Shown here in pieces: positions 1 through 10,366 of a stretch of 64,000 nucleotides of DNA. The stretch's first letter is position 1. The number at the start of each line of letters is the position of its first letter. The notes under the pieces are model-generated. The model saw only the letters and a program-made list of their open reading frames with translations. It had not been told where the DNA came from and did no database searches. Source of the stretch: Bidens hawaiensis. Taxonomy: Eukaryota > Streptophyta > Magnoliopsida > Asterales > Asteraceae. The stretch covers positions 168,097 to 232,096 of the forward strand of contig JAIQDT010003787.1 in assembly GCA_021521415.1 (NCBI GenBank). The letters are read 5' to 3'. Both the position numbers and the translations under genes were made by a program.

Positions 1-159
1 ACTGTAGCCGACGGTTTGTTCAGGTAACGAGAGAGGAGTCAGTTGTTGAGTTCAGTGAATGTGTCGAGAGTCTGTAATAGACGTGTTTCAAGTTATAATA
101 TATAACGTGTTCGTTTGTATCGCGTGTGATTGTTTTACGTATTCTACGCTCGTAACTAC

Positions 160-812
160 CTACGCAGGGATTCCGCACCTACGTAGATAGCGATATCCCG
201 TGTAAGATCCGTCCGGGAACCTACAATGCATCGGTGTCGGTTCTGACATTAGGACGTGAAACCAATCACGTCCCTCATGGACGGCCGCGACAACGTCTAG
301 GAGTGCATCATTGATCGGACGGCGGGTCATAGCAACAGGCACCACGTCCTCAGATATCCAGAAAAATTTGCTACGCCAATACTTTGATCCTTTCTCGACC
401 TCGTAACCGATACTCCTGTCGGACAACCCTTGGCACGTAGACCAGCTGCCACGATTGGCAAGTCGGTAGAAAACGGGAAATCGGTCAAAGTGAGGTAGCA
501 TTCCATGTGTTGTACACACAAATTCATAATGGCGAATTCGCATGATGTCACGTGGATGCAACTATGATAAATGTATCTGATATGCACTTAAAATCTTCAT
601 AAAAAACTTCGTGGTGGAAAATGGAAATTCCCATAAACGAAGTAATCAGAGTACACAGCCATTTTGCCAGGAGGTGGCAGGCTGGCTATGGAAGCATGGG
701 AGGGAAACTCTGGTTCCCACTCCGGTGGGATACCATAAGTCCCATTCAGCTTTTTAAAGTCAGACTGATCCCACTGAATCTCTATCTCGTCAACCTCAGA
801 TTGACCAGCCAT
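160..812 (-). pseudogene. Antisense ORF of Tat element A, putative 'gypsy-type transposase' domain (PF04195-like)
   Basis: Read on the minus strand from an ATG at 812 (MAGQSEVDEIEIQW...). The frame runs through a PPEWEPEFP motif and a GKMAVYSDYF block to a stop near 597. After a one-base shift and one TAG codon it resumes as MHPRDIMRIRHYEF and continues to 160. Copy B has the equivalent blocks PEWEPEFP, GKMALYAEDF and MHPFGLMRIRHFEF. Plant proteins of this type are listed as 'putative gypsy type transposon/transposase domain', but the context here is an antisense accessory gene of an LTR element, not a DNA transposase. Its function is unknown. Later exons would lie left of the window. The frameshift and stop indicate a decayed copy. 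Confidence 0.7.
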
Positions 813-940
813 CGTATTACAGTAAGAACAATGAAAATTAAAGGAGATTAAGTGATTAATCAGAAGTCTCAAGAAGGAAAAGCAGAAAAATACTTTGAAA
901 TCAAATGCGATAAAACTTCGAATGGAAGAAAACTCCCACT

Positions 941-968
941 ATTTATACCCATCGCAATTAATGCGATG
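941..968 (-). promoter_or_regulatory. TATA box plus inverted repeat upstream of the antisense ORF (copy A)
   Basis: On the minus strand, GGGTATAAATAG (TATA core within 941-950) lies about 130 bases upstream of the antisense ATG at 812. It directly abuts an inverted repeat at 950-968 with arms CATCGCA and TGCGATG separated by ATTAA. The same TATA plus inverted-repeat block sits at 49176-49203, about 120 bases before the antisense ATG in copy B. A promoter role is inference from position and conservation. Confidence 0.55.
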
Positions 969-1263
969 GGATATGAACAGTGGAGAGAGAAAGTCATCAC
1001 TCAATCAAAGGTCTCCACGTCACGCGGGAAATTTGAAAAAGAGAAAAAGTTGCACAGTCGGGTACAGTGACAATCGTCATAAACATCCCATCCTTTGTTC
1101 ACGCACCTGCGAGTGGTCAACTTGTCCTTTTTCATGATTATCCACACCAACAGAAGATATTTTCTACCTAACTTCAAAATTCAAAACCCCCAATTTTAAC
1201 TTAAGTCCAAAATTTCACCCGCATAAAAACTTCACGCGGAAGAAACACTGGACCGGGGGGACT

Positions 1264-2075
1264 TATAGAGGTAGGGTACCAAAAAGACCCAAATACCCTT
1301 AAGTACCACTCGCGGGTCGTAAAGGAACCCCTCATATACCACCCGCGGGACAGATTTATCACCCGCATAACATGGTAGAGGAAGAACGTCCTTGCACCAC
1401 ACGCGGAAGCATCCAGGCATCCATAGAAGTCATCCGCGGGACAGGACATCGGCCCGCCAAAATGACAGGAAGGCAATGCCAATTAGACAGCTGTCATTAA
1501 CTATCTGCCCTCTAGAAGAATATCCACGATTGTTACTTGAAGAATACATGAATCGTTGGCCAATGAGCGAAGGACACCTGGCCAGGTTGTTATAACCGTG
1601 CATATGGCCAGGGTGTGGTCCGTCCTATCATAAGGTGATGCGTGTCCAGGTTGTTATACCCATGCACATGGGACGTATAGCTCAACATATCACAAAGGGA
1701 CACGCATCCAAGGGGTTATCAAGATCTTCTAGAAGAGGACAGCTGGCCAATCACCTTCCTACATCCTTCGGCTATAAATACCTTGTCAACCTGCATGAGG
1801 TATTCATTCACATTCACTCGCATACTCTCACTATACTTACTCTGTTTACTTAGTACTTTCTCTCAAGAACGGTACTGATTCTCACGTCGAAGTGTGGTTA
1901 CAGGAAGACCCCCCTCTTGTCCTTCCCGTAACAAGACTCATGGTGTCTGTTTTGTAGGTTCCGGTCATTGGACTTTGGGAAGTTATACTCATACTTTATT
2001 AGTTGTTATCATATTCTACCCTGTGGACTCATTGGATCCAGGACCCGAATTGGGGAACGGATCCATGATTCTTCA
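1264..2075 (+). repeat. 3' LTR of Tat element A
   Basis: This 812-base LTR aligns with the LTRs at 42658-43436 and 49498-50312. It starts TATAGAGGTA and ends GATTCTTCA. It has direct repeats of about 60-70 bases built around GTTATAACCATGCACATGG (about 1585-1700), a TATA box (GGCTATAAATA, about 1770-1780) and a C-tract flanked by complementary GGAAG/CTTCC arms near 1900-1930. A TA rather than TG start is seen in all three LTR copies. Confidence 0.85.
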
Positions 2076-2250
2076 TAAACTCAACAAATGATACTTGAAT
2101 TCAGACTATATATGTTAACATGTTCACGGTTAAAAACAATTTCTATTTCGCAAAAGTGTATTGTTGATTTTGAAGTCAACGTATGTTATTAAAATCGAGT
2201 TAGTACGTAGATCCCATCTTTGATAATATTATTTATTTCATATAGTATAT
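2076..2250. other. Short spacer between Tat A and the copia element
   Basis: About 175 bases of AT-rich sequence. It belongs to the DNA into which the copia element later inserted, since the copia TSD accac starts at 2251. No gene is seen. Confidence 0.6.
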
Positions 2251-2255
2251 ACCAC

Positions 2256-2829
2256 TGTCGGGTTCCAGTGGTGATCAATCAACGGTTTAACAATTAAACC
2301 CGGTTTTAATTATAAAGGTTTCATAGTTATTAATCATATTAATTAGAGATTACGCAACGGAATATAAAACGAGTAATCACCATTTAATGGAACCGTACAG
2401 GATGTGGTTACAAATAATACGAGTACGAGTACTAGTACGAGTCAAAACAACCAAGTTAAATATAAATCAACAACAACAATATTTAAGTTTACCTCGGTTA
2501 ATGATTAACCGGTCGAGACACGGAGGTTCAACGAACAAACGCTAGTTGACGAACCGAAACAAACGGGTTGCGGTAGCGGCGATGCACGGTGGCAGCGGCG
2601 TGACGGTGACAGCAAAAGAAGACGACACGGGATACGGGGCGTCGTACGGTGGTGTCAGGTAGCTTCGATCGGGCAGCCAACAATACTTATTTTGTGAAAC
2701 CAGTTTTGATATTATAAAATAGTTGCACACTATATTATTCTTTTTCCCATAATATATATGAGTAAATATATATGTATGCCGCCACCAATTCAGTTTATTG
2801 GAGTAAAGTTCAAGAAAACATTAGGTTAG

Positions 2830-2879
<50 letters not shown>

Positions 2880-3167
2880 ATTTTAAGATTATATTAATAA
2901 TCTTAAACTTATCAACAAATTATAAACATGCATAATGCCCGACTCGTTTTAACTCTCGTTTGAAGCACGAAACAGTTTATCTAACTAGTAAATAAACTAA
3001 ATTACAATTTTTAAATATTATAAATAATAATTCTGTCATAACTATATTCGTCATTTACCGGTTAACCAAATTAAACGGATTTTAGTTTGTTGCCCAAGGT
3101 GTAACTCACACGGGTCACAACCCGATCGGCCGCGTTGACTTAACCGAGTTGGTCCATAATTCCAACA
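2256..3167 (-). repeat. 3' LTR of the copia element
   Basis: On the minus strand it begins TGTTGGAATTATGGACC and ends ACCCGACA. It is 912 bases, against 840 for its partner at 21755-22594. Much of the difference is an expanded TA run at about 2839-2881. The two copies are otherwise collinear. Confidence 0.9.
2839..2881. repeat. TA dinucleotide microsatellite in the copia 3' LTR
   Basis: A run of TA repeats with one TTT interruption. The partner LTR has only a short run at the matching place, so the expansion came after insertion. Confidence 0.9.
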
Positions 3168-3185
3168 GTCTCCTCCATGGACGGT
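3168..3185 (-). promoter_or_regulatory. Polypurine tract of the copia element
   Basis: On the minus strand, CCATGGAGGAGAC lies directly against the start of the 3' LTR (TGTTGG). This is where the plus-strand primer of LTR elements is expected. Confidence 0.6.
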
Positions 3186-3330
3186 CTCTGGTTAAGTTGA
3201 TCAACGCTGACAGCCAGCGGTGCTCGAGATACACATGGCTGCCCCCAACAGGTTATGACATTTTAAATTCATTAACCAAAAGATCTGGGACTACACTATT
3301 GCAAGATAATGAAATTATAGTAATCGTTGT

Positions 3331-5144
3331 TGATGTGTGTTGTGCGTTGCGGTTAAATATTAATAGATGGAATGATTTGCTTTTTGCACAAGATCGTGTT
3401 TTAAATTTATAAAAGTGATTTCTACAAAGACTAAATACACACAAATAGGCAAGTGTAACTATCGTATATGCAGAATAGTATTGGTAAGAACCAAGTATCG
3501 ATCCGTATACACAAATGTTTCTAATGCTAAATCGTTGTTTAATTTTTATCGGAGGTTTTAATCATTTTGGGGTTAATTTTTGAACTTTTTATAAAATATA
3601 AATACTTATATATATATATATATATAATATATAGGTGACCAAGATGAGAGATTCTAAACGAGTTGTTCAATTATGCGAAGGTTACCATTTAAGATCAAGA
3701 ATCCACTCCATTTTAACATTGATAATTAATATTCAAACATGTGGTAAACTTGCCATAACAATGTATGATAGATAGCTCCTTAAACCTTAAGTGAGCATCT
3801 TTGGCACTAAGGAGGTAACATGCGCATTTTAAAGTCCACCCTTTTCTAATGTCATGCCACCTCAATGATGTCAATTTAAGTTGGCAAATAGTTTCATAAA
3901 GTAGAAAGATTAGGATTGAGTTTGATTTCTCAAATATCAATTCTAACAACTTTGGGTGGTTGTAGTTTAGTCACACAACCTCCCCTTGATTGATTTATGT
4001 AGGTTTTAATTACACATTCCATTAACATATGATTTCTTTAACTAGAATGATATCTTAAGAAAAGCCATTTTCGGATTACCAAGACTTAGAGAAATACATC
4101 ATAACTTATATCTCATCATTTTTAAGTACAATATGAGGATCCCTGTTGCGATAATGTATCAAAGTATTTCTATCTTTCAAGAACATAAATCGATCATGAA
4201 CGATTGCCAATAGAATTGACAACCACCAACTTTGAATTAGTGATTTAAGATGGTGAAACATTTCTCATCAAAAGATAATTGTAAGATAACCATGTACTTT
4301 ACTAGACTACACCACATGTTTTGTATAATTATCAAGTAAAACAAAGCTTCTTCATAGATTTTAGATGGTAAAAGGAGTTTAGCTCATAATGAGCATGATG
4401 ATAAAAATTAAGATGAACGATGATGACAAATACATGATTAAACTTGGAACAATCTAACCAAATGTAGATGAATCTTCCTTCTTAATGATGATGATGATGG
4501 ATGATGATGATGATGATGGTTGATGGTGATGACCTCCAAGCCTTCAAACTCTTCACTAAATCTTCTATGTGAGTGTTAATGTGTGTTTTTATAAGAGAAA
4601 ACCGGATAGAACTATTTTCAATGCACACTCTTCAAATGGCACAATAGCCACTATTTATAGGCTGTCTAGAGAGAGAAGCACGGCCCTGTGCTTTATTAAG
4701 CACTACGTGTCCTAGTTGCATGTTGTCAGATCGTACTTGATGACTCACCACGACCCCGTGCTTCCTGAGGCACGGCCCCGTGTCTTTTTATGACATGTGC
4801 TAATTTCATTTTGTCGTTTCTGAAAGGTGACCACGGCCCCGTGGTTGAGAGGCACGGCCTCGTGCTTTTGTTCCCAGTTTTTGTCTTTTCTTGTAGATTT
4901 TTGTCTTTTCTTGTGTTCAGAAGCATGGGGGCGTGCTTCTTGAGGCATGGGGGCGTTTCTTTGTTTTCCTTGTGTTTTCTTCTATTTTTCTCCATCTTTT
5001 TGCTTGTTTATTCGTTTGGGGCTTGGTTTCACCTAAAATTACATTTTATTATGATAAGTAGCCTTTTATGCTATGTTGTTTAATAGAAATTGAATTTTTA
5101 GAGATTATTTGATCCCGAAAAGATGTATAATTTTATGTACATAA
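3331..5144 (-). repeat. 3' LTR of the Athila element
   Basis: 1814 bases, collinear with 13991-15776. On the minus strand its first base pair reads TT where the other LTR has TG; its end is CACACATCA. It contains a GATGAT-type trinucleotide run (about 4488-4530), a TATA box on the minus strand (CCTATAAATAG, about 4650-4662) and a cluster of short GC-rich palindromes upstream of that TATA box (about 4680-4945). Confidence 0.92.
4680..4945. repeat. Cluster of CACGGCCCCGTG-type palindromes in Athila LTR U3
   Basis: At least six near-palindromic motifs of the form GCACGG-CC-CCGTGC lie within about 270 bases, for example at 4678-4692, 4749-4784, 4833-4866 and in degenerate form at 4921-4955. The 5' LTR has the same cluster (about 15316-15590), and related motifs recur inside the element at 8058-8092, 8147-8180 and 8620-8656. 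They lie just upstream of the LTR TATA box on the minus strand. Confidence 0.75.
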
Positions 5145-5160
5145 AACATCCCCACACTTG
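5145..5160 (-). promoter_or_regulatory. Polypurine tract of the Athila element
   Basis: On the minus strand, CAAGTGTGGGGATGTT directly precedes the 3' LTR, as expected for the plus-strand primer. Confidence 0.75.
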
Positions 5161-7039
5161 AAAATTGCTTTTCCTCAAGAAATCTTTTTATAAATATTTT
5201 CTAAAAACAGCAAATTTGGATTATAGCCATCCCTCAAGCGAGCTCCGAGAAAATGAAAACAAAATAACCAATTCTTAATTAGTGAAAAAAAAAAGATTTT
5301 GTTTTTATGAGTCTCTATTTATACAAAACGTCATGTTCTCACAATGTTCACTCACACTCAGTTTTATATCTGATCATACCTGTGATGTATGTATGTGAAC
5401 ACTCTTAGTCAGAATGCAACATGTGATAAATAAGCTTGTAACAAGTTCAAATCTCCACCTTTGTGAAGGGTTGCATAAATCAGAAGGTAATACGGGTTGG
5501 TTTTGTGTGAGTTGGGTACTCTGTGGTAGATAAGGGCTCTTGGTTGAGTATGGTAAATACAAATTTTCTGGTAATCGGGGATTCTGAGATGTCTTCGATG
5601 GTTAGCTTTTCATCCCGATGATTTTTTTAGAGACCTAGTGACTCTTTTAAGGTCAGATCGTCAAGACCAGTTTTGTCGAGGATGTGGATCAGTTCTTCCT
5701 TAATCCTATTCTGAACATAACTTCCAAATCTAGTGGATCGTTCGGCTTTGAGCCTAATAGCCCCCACCCTCATTAGTTCGGTATATTCATGCTGAGACTG
5801 AGTTTGACTTTTTCTACATCTTCCTTCGTGGGACCAGTTTCCGCAACCTAAGCATCATTCGTATCTTTTTGCTCTTCTCTTCATTGCGTTTTTGGAAATT
5901 CCACAAAATGGTGGCCTTTGTTCGTCTTGGCCCCACTTTTTCCTCACCTCATTTCTAAAGAGTAATATTCTCTCCCTAAGTTCTGGAGGAAACCTAGGTT
6001 TTGTGAAGTGTACGCAACAAAGGAAATTGAAATCGAAAGAGTGCATTTCCAGTTCTTTAGGGTCTGCCGATAAAAGACCAGTGTTGTATTTTACCGGTGA
6101 GATGGATAAAGTGGTAGGGTTTAGGTTAAGGTTTTTGGGTTTTGTAATTTGGAGAGTGGTTTGATGGAATTGTGATAATATTACCTTCTTCTTTACACAA
6201 TGCTTCGTGCGGTCTTGAATTGAATAATTGCGACAAGTTCTAAATCACACGAAACATGTGACTCACTCAAAGCTTCCAAAAAAATATCTATATGGCATGA
6301 GGTTTATCTCGCAGTAACGGAGGAATTGGGTATTAACGCCATTATTTGCATAAATTTATTCGCAATATTACAAAACTTCTTTTTTACTTTTTCACTTTCC
6401 TTTATTAGTTGGTTATTTGCAAAAAAAAATTCTTGGATTTCTCTTCTTGTTTTCTAAAAATAATATTTGTTTGCTGCAAAAATATTTGTTGATTAGAGAA
6501 TTTTTATAATTAGTTGAACAAATAATTGGTCAAGTAATTCCCCTCCCCACACTTGAATCTCGCATTGTCCTCAATGTGAAAAGATTCATGAAAAAGATAA
6601 AAATTTTGATTGAGTATTATGGGTTAAAATGGAGAGTTACTTCCCTACGGGTTAACGAAATTTCGACAGAGCGTCCCCTGTATATCGTCTGTTTTCCTGT
6701 TTTTGTACCTGTATAATATAAAACTACAAACAACTACAAACAAACAAGCATAACTGCTGAAAATTGGGTATGGAATCATCCATCCCTTGCCTTATCGGGC
6801 TAAATTAGTACCTACCATAATTTCTTGGCCCCTATGGGCATAAAAGTATCCAAACCAACAAATAAACAAACAAACAAGTACGACATAAAGTAAATTGTTT
6901 AAAAACACACATAATAATGTCATAAAGTACTACCAACCCATGCCCATGCCCATGCCCGACCTACCAGTGATGCCAATCATCAGTTACCCGTGTTTGGGAC
7001 GAATGGTTTACGAAGCCTTGTTCGTGCATATTCAGCTTC
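5161..7039 (-). other. Athila internal region between the third ORF and the 3' LTR
   Basis: This stretch carries only short, broken minus-strand reading frames, for example 5855-6046 with a PRFPPELRERI block that may be a frayed continuation of the third ORF. A second polypurine tract is at 6540-6555. No intact gene is seen. Confidence 0.5.
6540..6555 (-). promoter_or_regulatory. Second, internal polypurine tract in the Athila element
   Basis: On the minus strand, CAAGTGTGGGGAGGGG at this place is nearly the same as the 3' polypurine tract at 5145-5160 (CAAGTGTGGGGATG). It lies about 1.4 kb upstream of the 3' LTR. It could be a central-type tract or mark an old duplicated end. Confidence 0.5.
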
Positions 7040-7942
7040 TCATAGTGCTTCTATTTGGTCCTTCCATTCATCATTCATTTCCATTTCTAATTGGTTTTCC
7101 GGGTCCCAAACTTGATTCCGGTTGTAGACGAAACTCCAGATTTCTGGTCTTGTGTTTAGAAGTCGGGCTATCTGCATTTTGCTGCACAAGCTGAGGTCAA
7201 GAGCTATCGGTTCAGGGCTTTGTGTCCCTTCCCTGTCTACACCATAGGCCTCATAAAGCTTATAGATCCATGCACCGCTAAAGATTGGGGTATTCGGGCT
7301 TTGTGCATCTGCATTTGTTCTGAAAAGCTGGCAGAAAAGATAAGTAATATTGAAAGCGGTTCTATTCTTTATGCAATAAAGTTCCCACAAATCCCTTAGA
7401 TTTACCACATCTTTAAATATGTTGCGTGTTGTTACTGTTTGGCTCAGCAGTTGGTGTATATATCTCATGAGTGGGTCTCGTAGGGCTGTGCTTCTTGAAC
7501 TGTTTGCGCTGTTTGCTTCATCCCAAAAGCCCAATAGTTCCCATACACGTACCTGTGTATTTCCAGCTTATACTTTCTCATCACCTTCTTCATCTGCAAA
7601 TTTTGTTTTAGCAGCAAACCAAATGTCTGAGTTAGTTTCCTCGGTCATGTAGATTCCCATATTAATTCCCAGTTGGGTGACAGAAGTTGTATGCCATTCA
7701 CCCCCACATCTAAACTCGATTGCATCTTCATCCCACATGTCAAATTTCTTCTTCTTTATGCTGAAAGAGGCAAAAAACTCCTTTGTCAGTTCTGTCACTG
7801 CCTCTCCCGTTTGTTCAAACACCCTTTTCCATGGTCCTTTCACAAATGTGTTGTATCTTGACAAGCGTAGAAGTTTGGTTCTGGGAATCGTCTGTTTAGG
7901 TAGGTTAGTCTTGCATTCGCCTGTCTGTCCCTTGTTCTTCAT
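7040..7942 (-). pseudogene. Athila third ORF (ATHILA ORF-1 / env-like), broken
   Basis: Two consecutive minus-strand frames. 7568-7942 starts MKNKGQTGECK and includes DAIEFRCGGEWHTTSVTQLG and MGIYMTEETNSD. 7040-7534 includes a RDPLMRYIHQLLSQTV block and an NITYLFCQLF block. The order, an FRxxGxxH-type block followed by an HxxLRYxHRLL-type block, is how the accessory ORF of Athila elements reads in many plants. It is called env-like by position, but no clear signal peptide or fusion segment is visible here. A short gap and a frame change near 7540 separate the two parts. It sits downstream of pol, separated by about 830 bases. Confidence 0.6.
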
Positions 7943-8769
7943 CCAGAAAAGACTAAGAATGCATGAACATCGTCTTCATACTCGTCCATCTGCAAATCAT
8001 ACCCAAATTAGTCAAAATTTGTTAAAAATTTTCAATTTGCTAGAACAGAGAGCAAAGCATGGCGGCGTGCTTTCAGAGGCACGGTACCGTGTTGTTGCTG
8101 CTGTTCAATTCCTGTTGATTTTGACTTTTAGTTGACTAATGGTTGACCACGATTCGTGTTGTTTCGGGCACGGCTCGTGTTTTTAACACTAATTTCTACC
8201 CTATTCGGATTCGAACTCTCGTTTCTAACCGGTTATAACAATTGGGTTTAGTGGTTTGTTGGATATTTATTTCAAGATCCAAAACCCGAATTGTTCCTTT
8301 CAATTAAACATTAACAATCAAACTTTCAACAATCCAATCATCCTATACTAATAGAGTAACCCATATTATTTTCGGGTTTAGACCTGATTTGGTCAATTCG
8401 AGAGATTTTAGGGTTAAACTAAACCTAGAATGATGAACTTGAACAATATAATTGTTAAATTACATACCTTTGGTTCGAAATTGAAGAATTGATGAAGAAA
8501 TTAGTGTAATATGGAATGGTCGGCCGTTTTTCGTCCAGAAACGAAGTGGATGTTAGGGTTGATGTTTGGGAAAAGTTATTTTAATGATTTTAAGAATCGT
8601 AACTGTTCTGGAGTCAAAAGCACGGTGCCGTGCTTTTACAAGCACGGCACCGTGCTGCATTGTGCAGGCATAATTCTTTTCATTTTTGCTTATTCGTCAA
8701 GCTGGTTCATTTTTAACTGATTTTCTTTGTTGGTTAGTTTAAGATAATAATTAAAAGTCCTAAATTTCA
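7943..8769 (-). other. Athila spacer between integrase and the third ORF
   Basis: No reading frame is recognised. It holds three clusters of the CACGG-CCGTG palindromes also seen in the LTR U3: 8058-8092, 8147-8180 and 8620-8656. One of them is a perfect CACGGTACCGTG. These may be promoter-like elements for the third ORF, which is inference. Confidence 0.5.
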
Positions 8770-9530
8770 TTAAAACATAAAACATAAAATATAAAAAACA
8801 TAATTAAACATAATTAATACCTCCAGAACTTCTTCAAATGGTCCATCGATATATGGTTTTAATCGATGTCCATTTACTTTGAACGTTTGGCCATTTGAAT
8901 TTGAGATCTCAACTGTCCCATAGTCAAAAACTAATTCAACTATGTATGGACCTGTCCATCGAGATTTCAATTTTACTGGGAAAAGACGTAAACGAGGGTT
9001 GTATATCAGTACACGGTCGCTAACTTGGAATTTCTTTTTTCCTTTTAAATGGGCGTCATGCAGGCGTTTAGTCTTTTCCTTGTAAGACCAGGAATTTTCA
9101 TAGGCCAATGTTCTCAGTTCCTCGAGCTTGCGAATTTGATCTTTCCGGTTTATGCCGGCAGACGTTAGATCAAAGTTTACTGCTCTGAGAGGCCAGTAGG
9201 CTTTGTGTTTTAATTCTACTGGTAGATGACATGCTTTCCCATATACGATTTTGAAGGGTGTCGTTCCTATGGGAGTTTTGTAAGCCGTCCTGAGGGACCA
9301 CAACGCGTCATCTAACTTTTCTGCCCAATTATTGCGATTCATTCCTACAGTTCTTTCTAAAATCCTTTTAATTCCTCGATTTGAGACCTCTACTTTCCCA
9401 CTAGTTTGAGGGTGATATGGTGTCGCCAGTCGATGGTGAACCCCATATGTTGCTAAGACTTTGTCTGTCAGAGCGTTACAGAAATAGATACCTCTGTCGC
9501 TGATTAGGCTTTTGGAGTGCCGAATCGTGA
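8770..9530 (-). pseudogene. Athila integrase, C-terminal half only
   Basis: Minus strand. After the block [20 protein letters not shown] (about 9500-9560), a lost base shifts the frame. It then continues through the SDRG motif (second catalytic Asp), HHRLATPYHPQTSGKVEVSN (catalytic Glu in KVEVSN) and MNRNNWAEKLDDALWSLRTAYKTP. The C-terminal domain has LIYNPRLRLFPVKLKSRWTG and ends at 8770. The N-terminal zinc-binding HHCC domain and the segment with the first catalytic Asp are missing: the preceding RNase H spacer runs straight into TNDAQVV. The element therefore could not supply integrase. Confidence 0.8.
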
Positions 9531-10351
9531 AAATAACCTTTTCAGGAATCTCACAACAACTTGAGCATCGTTAGTGGGAAGGGATTGTGCCTCTATGACT
9601 GCTTGAATATGCATGAGAACTTCATGTTGAAAATTATCATTGATGATTTCCTCGTGATGTTCCTCTGAAGCTGGGCATTCTAAGCGTGAGAGATGTTCTA
9701 CGGCTACGTTCTCTGCCCCTCTCTTCTCCTTGACTTCTATGTCTAATTCTTGGAGTAGTAGAATCCATCTGATAAGTCTGGGTTTGGCATCTTGTTTGTT
9801 AAAGAGGTAACGTATGGCAGCATGATCGGTGTAAACTATGGTTTTGGAAAGGAATAGGTAGGATCTAAACTTTTCAAAGGCGAAAACTACTACTAGTAAC
9901 TCTTTCCCTGTTGTGGTGTAATTCTCTTGTGCATCATTAAGAGTTTTACTCGCATAGTAAATTGGGTGAAAGTGTTTTTCTTTGCGTTGTCCAAGTACGG
10001 CTCCAACTGCAAAGTCACTTGCATCGCACATAATTTCGAATGGAAGGGTCCAATCGGGTGTAGTCATGATTGGTGCGTTGACAAGTTTGTCTTTTAATAT
10101 GTTGAATGATTCAACACATTCTTCAGAGAAGATGAAGGGTGCGTCTTTTTCCAGAAGTTTGGTTATAGGTCTAGAAATTTTGAAAAGTCTTTCATGAAGC
10201 GGCGGTAGAAACTTGCGTGACCTAGAAAACTTCTAATGGATTTGACTGAAGTTGGCGGTGGAAGTTTGGATATGATTTCTATTTTGGCCCTATAAACTTC
10301 TAGTCCTGCTTGGGATATCTTGTGACCGAGAACAATGCCTTCCTTCACCAT
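9531..10351 (-). pseudogene. Athila RNase H domain and linker
   Basis: The minus-strand frame 9504-10067 has [40 protein letters not shown] (E motif) and [20 protein letters not shown], then [20 protein letters not shown]. This is the usual RNase H of Ty3/gypsy elements, ending with the HLSRLE linker that leads to integrase. 10163-10351 (VKEGIVLGHKISQAGLEVYR) is the RT thumb/connection part, in another frame because of a lesion near 10070-10160. The D-E-D set is largely visible. Confidence 0.8.
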
Positions 10352-10366
10352 AAAGTGGAATTTTCC

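Larger units (their letters stand above)
1..2075 (+). mobile_element. Right end of a Tat-lineage Ty3/gypsy retrotransposon (copy A), cut by the window edge
   Basis: This is the 3' part of an element that begins left of the window. Seen: an antisense reading frame on the minus strand (160-812), a purine-rich stretch before an LTR, and an LTR at 1264-2075. The same order and closely related sequence recur in the complete-ended copy at 42658-50312, which sets the orientation and the LTR borders here. The LTR end (gattcttca) matches the other copy's LTR ends. The left TSD partner is outside the window. Tat-lineage elements (Retand/Ogre relatives) are known to carry extra antisense frames between pol and the 3' LTR; placing this element in that lineage is inference from that layout plus the gag of copy B. 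Confidence 0.8.

Noticed and set aside
160..561. Calling the MHPRDIMRIRHYEF frame a DNA transposase
   Set aside because: The database label suggests it, but it lies antisense inside an LTR element with a Tat-type layout and shows no DDE motif.
2542..2730. Minus-strand open frame inside the copia LTR
   Set aside because: It is LTR sequence, is not conserved as a frame in the partner LTR, and has no domain.
4790..5083. Plus-strand open frame with a hydrophobic tail in the Athila LTR
   Set aside because: It runs antisense to the LTR through the palindrome cluster and is explained by the repeat; the partner LTR copy does not keep it intact.
7040..7942. A viral-type envelope gene
   Set aside because: It sits where env-like ORFs of Athila lie, but no signal peptide, cleavage site or fusion segment can be seen; it is kept as the ATHILA ORF-1-like third ORF only.
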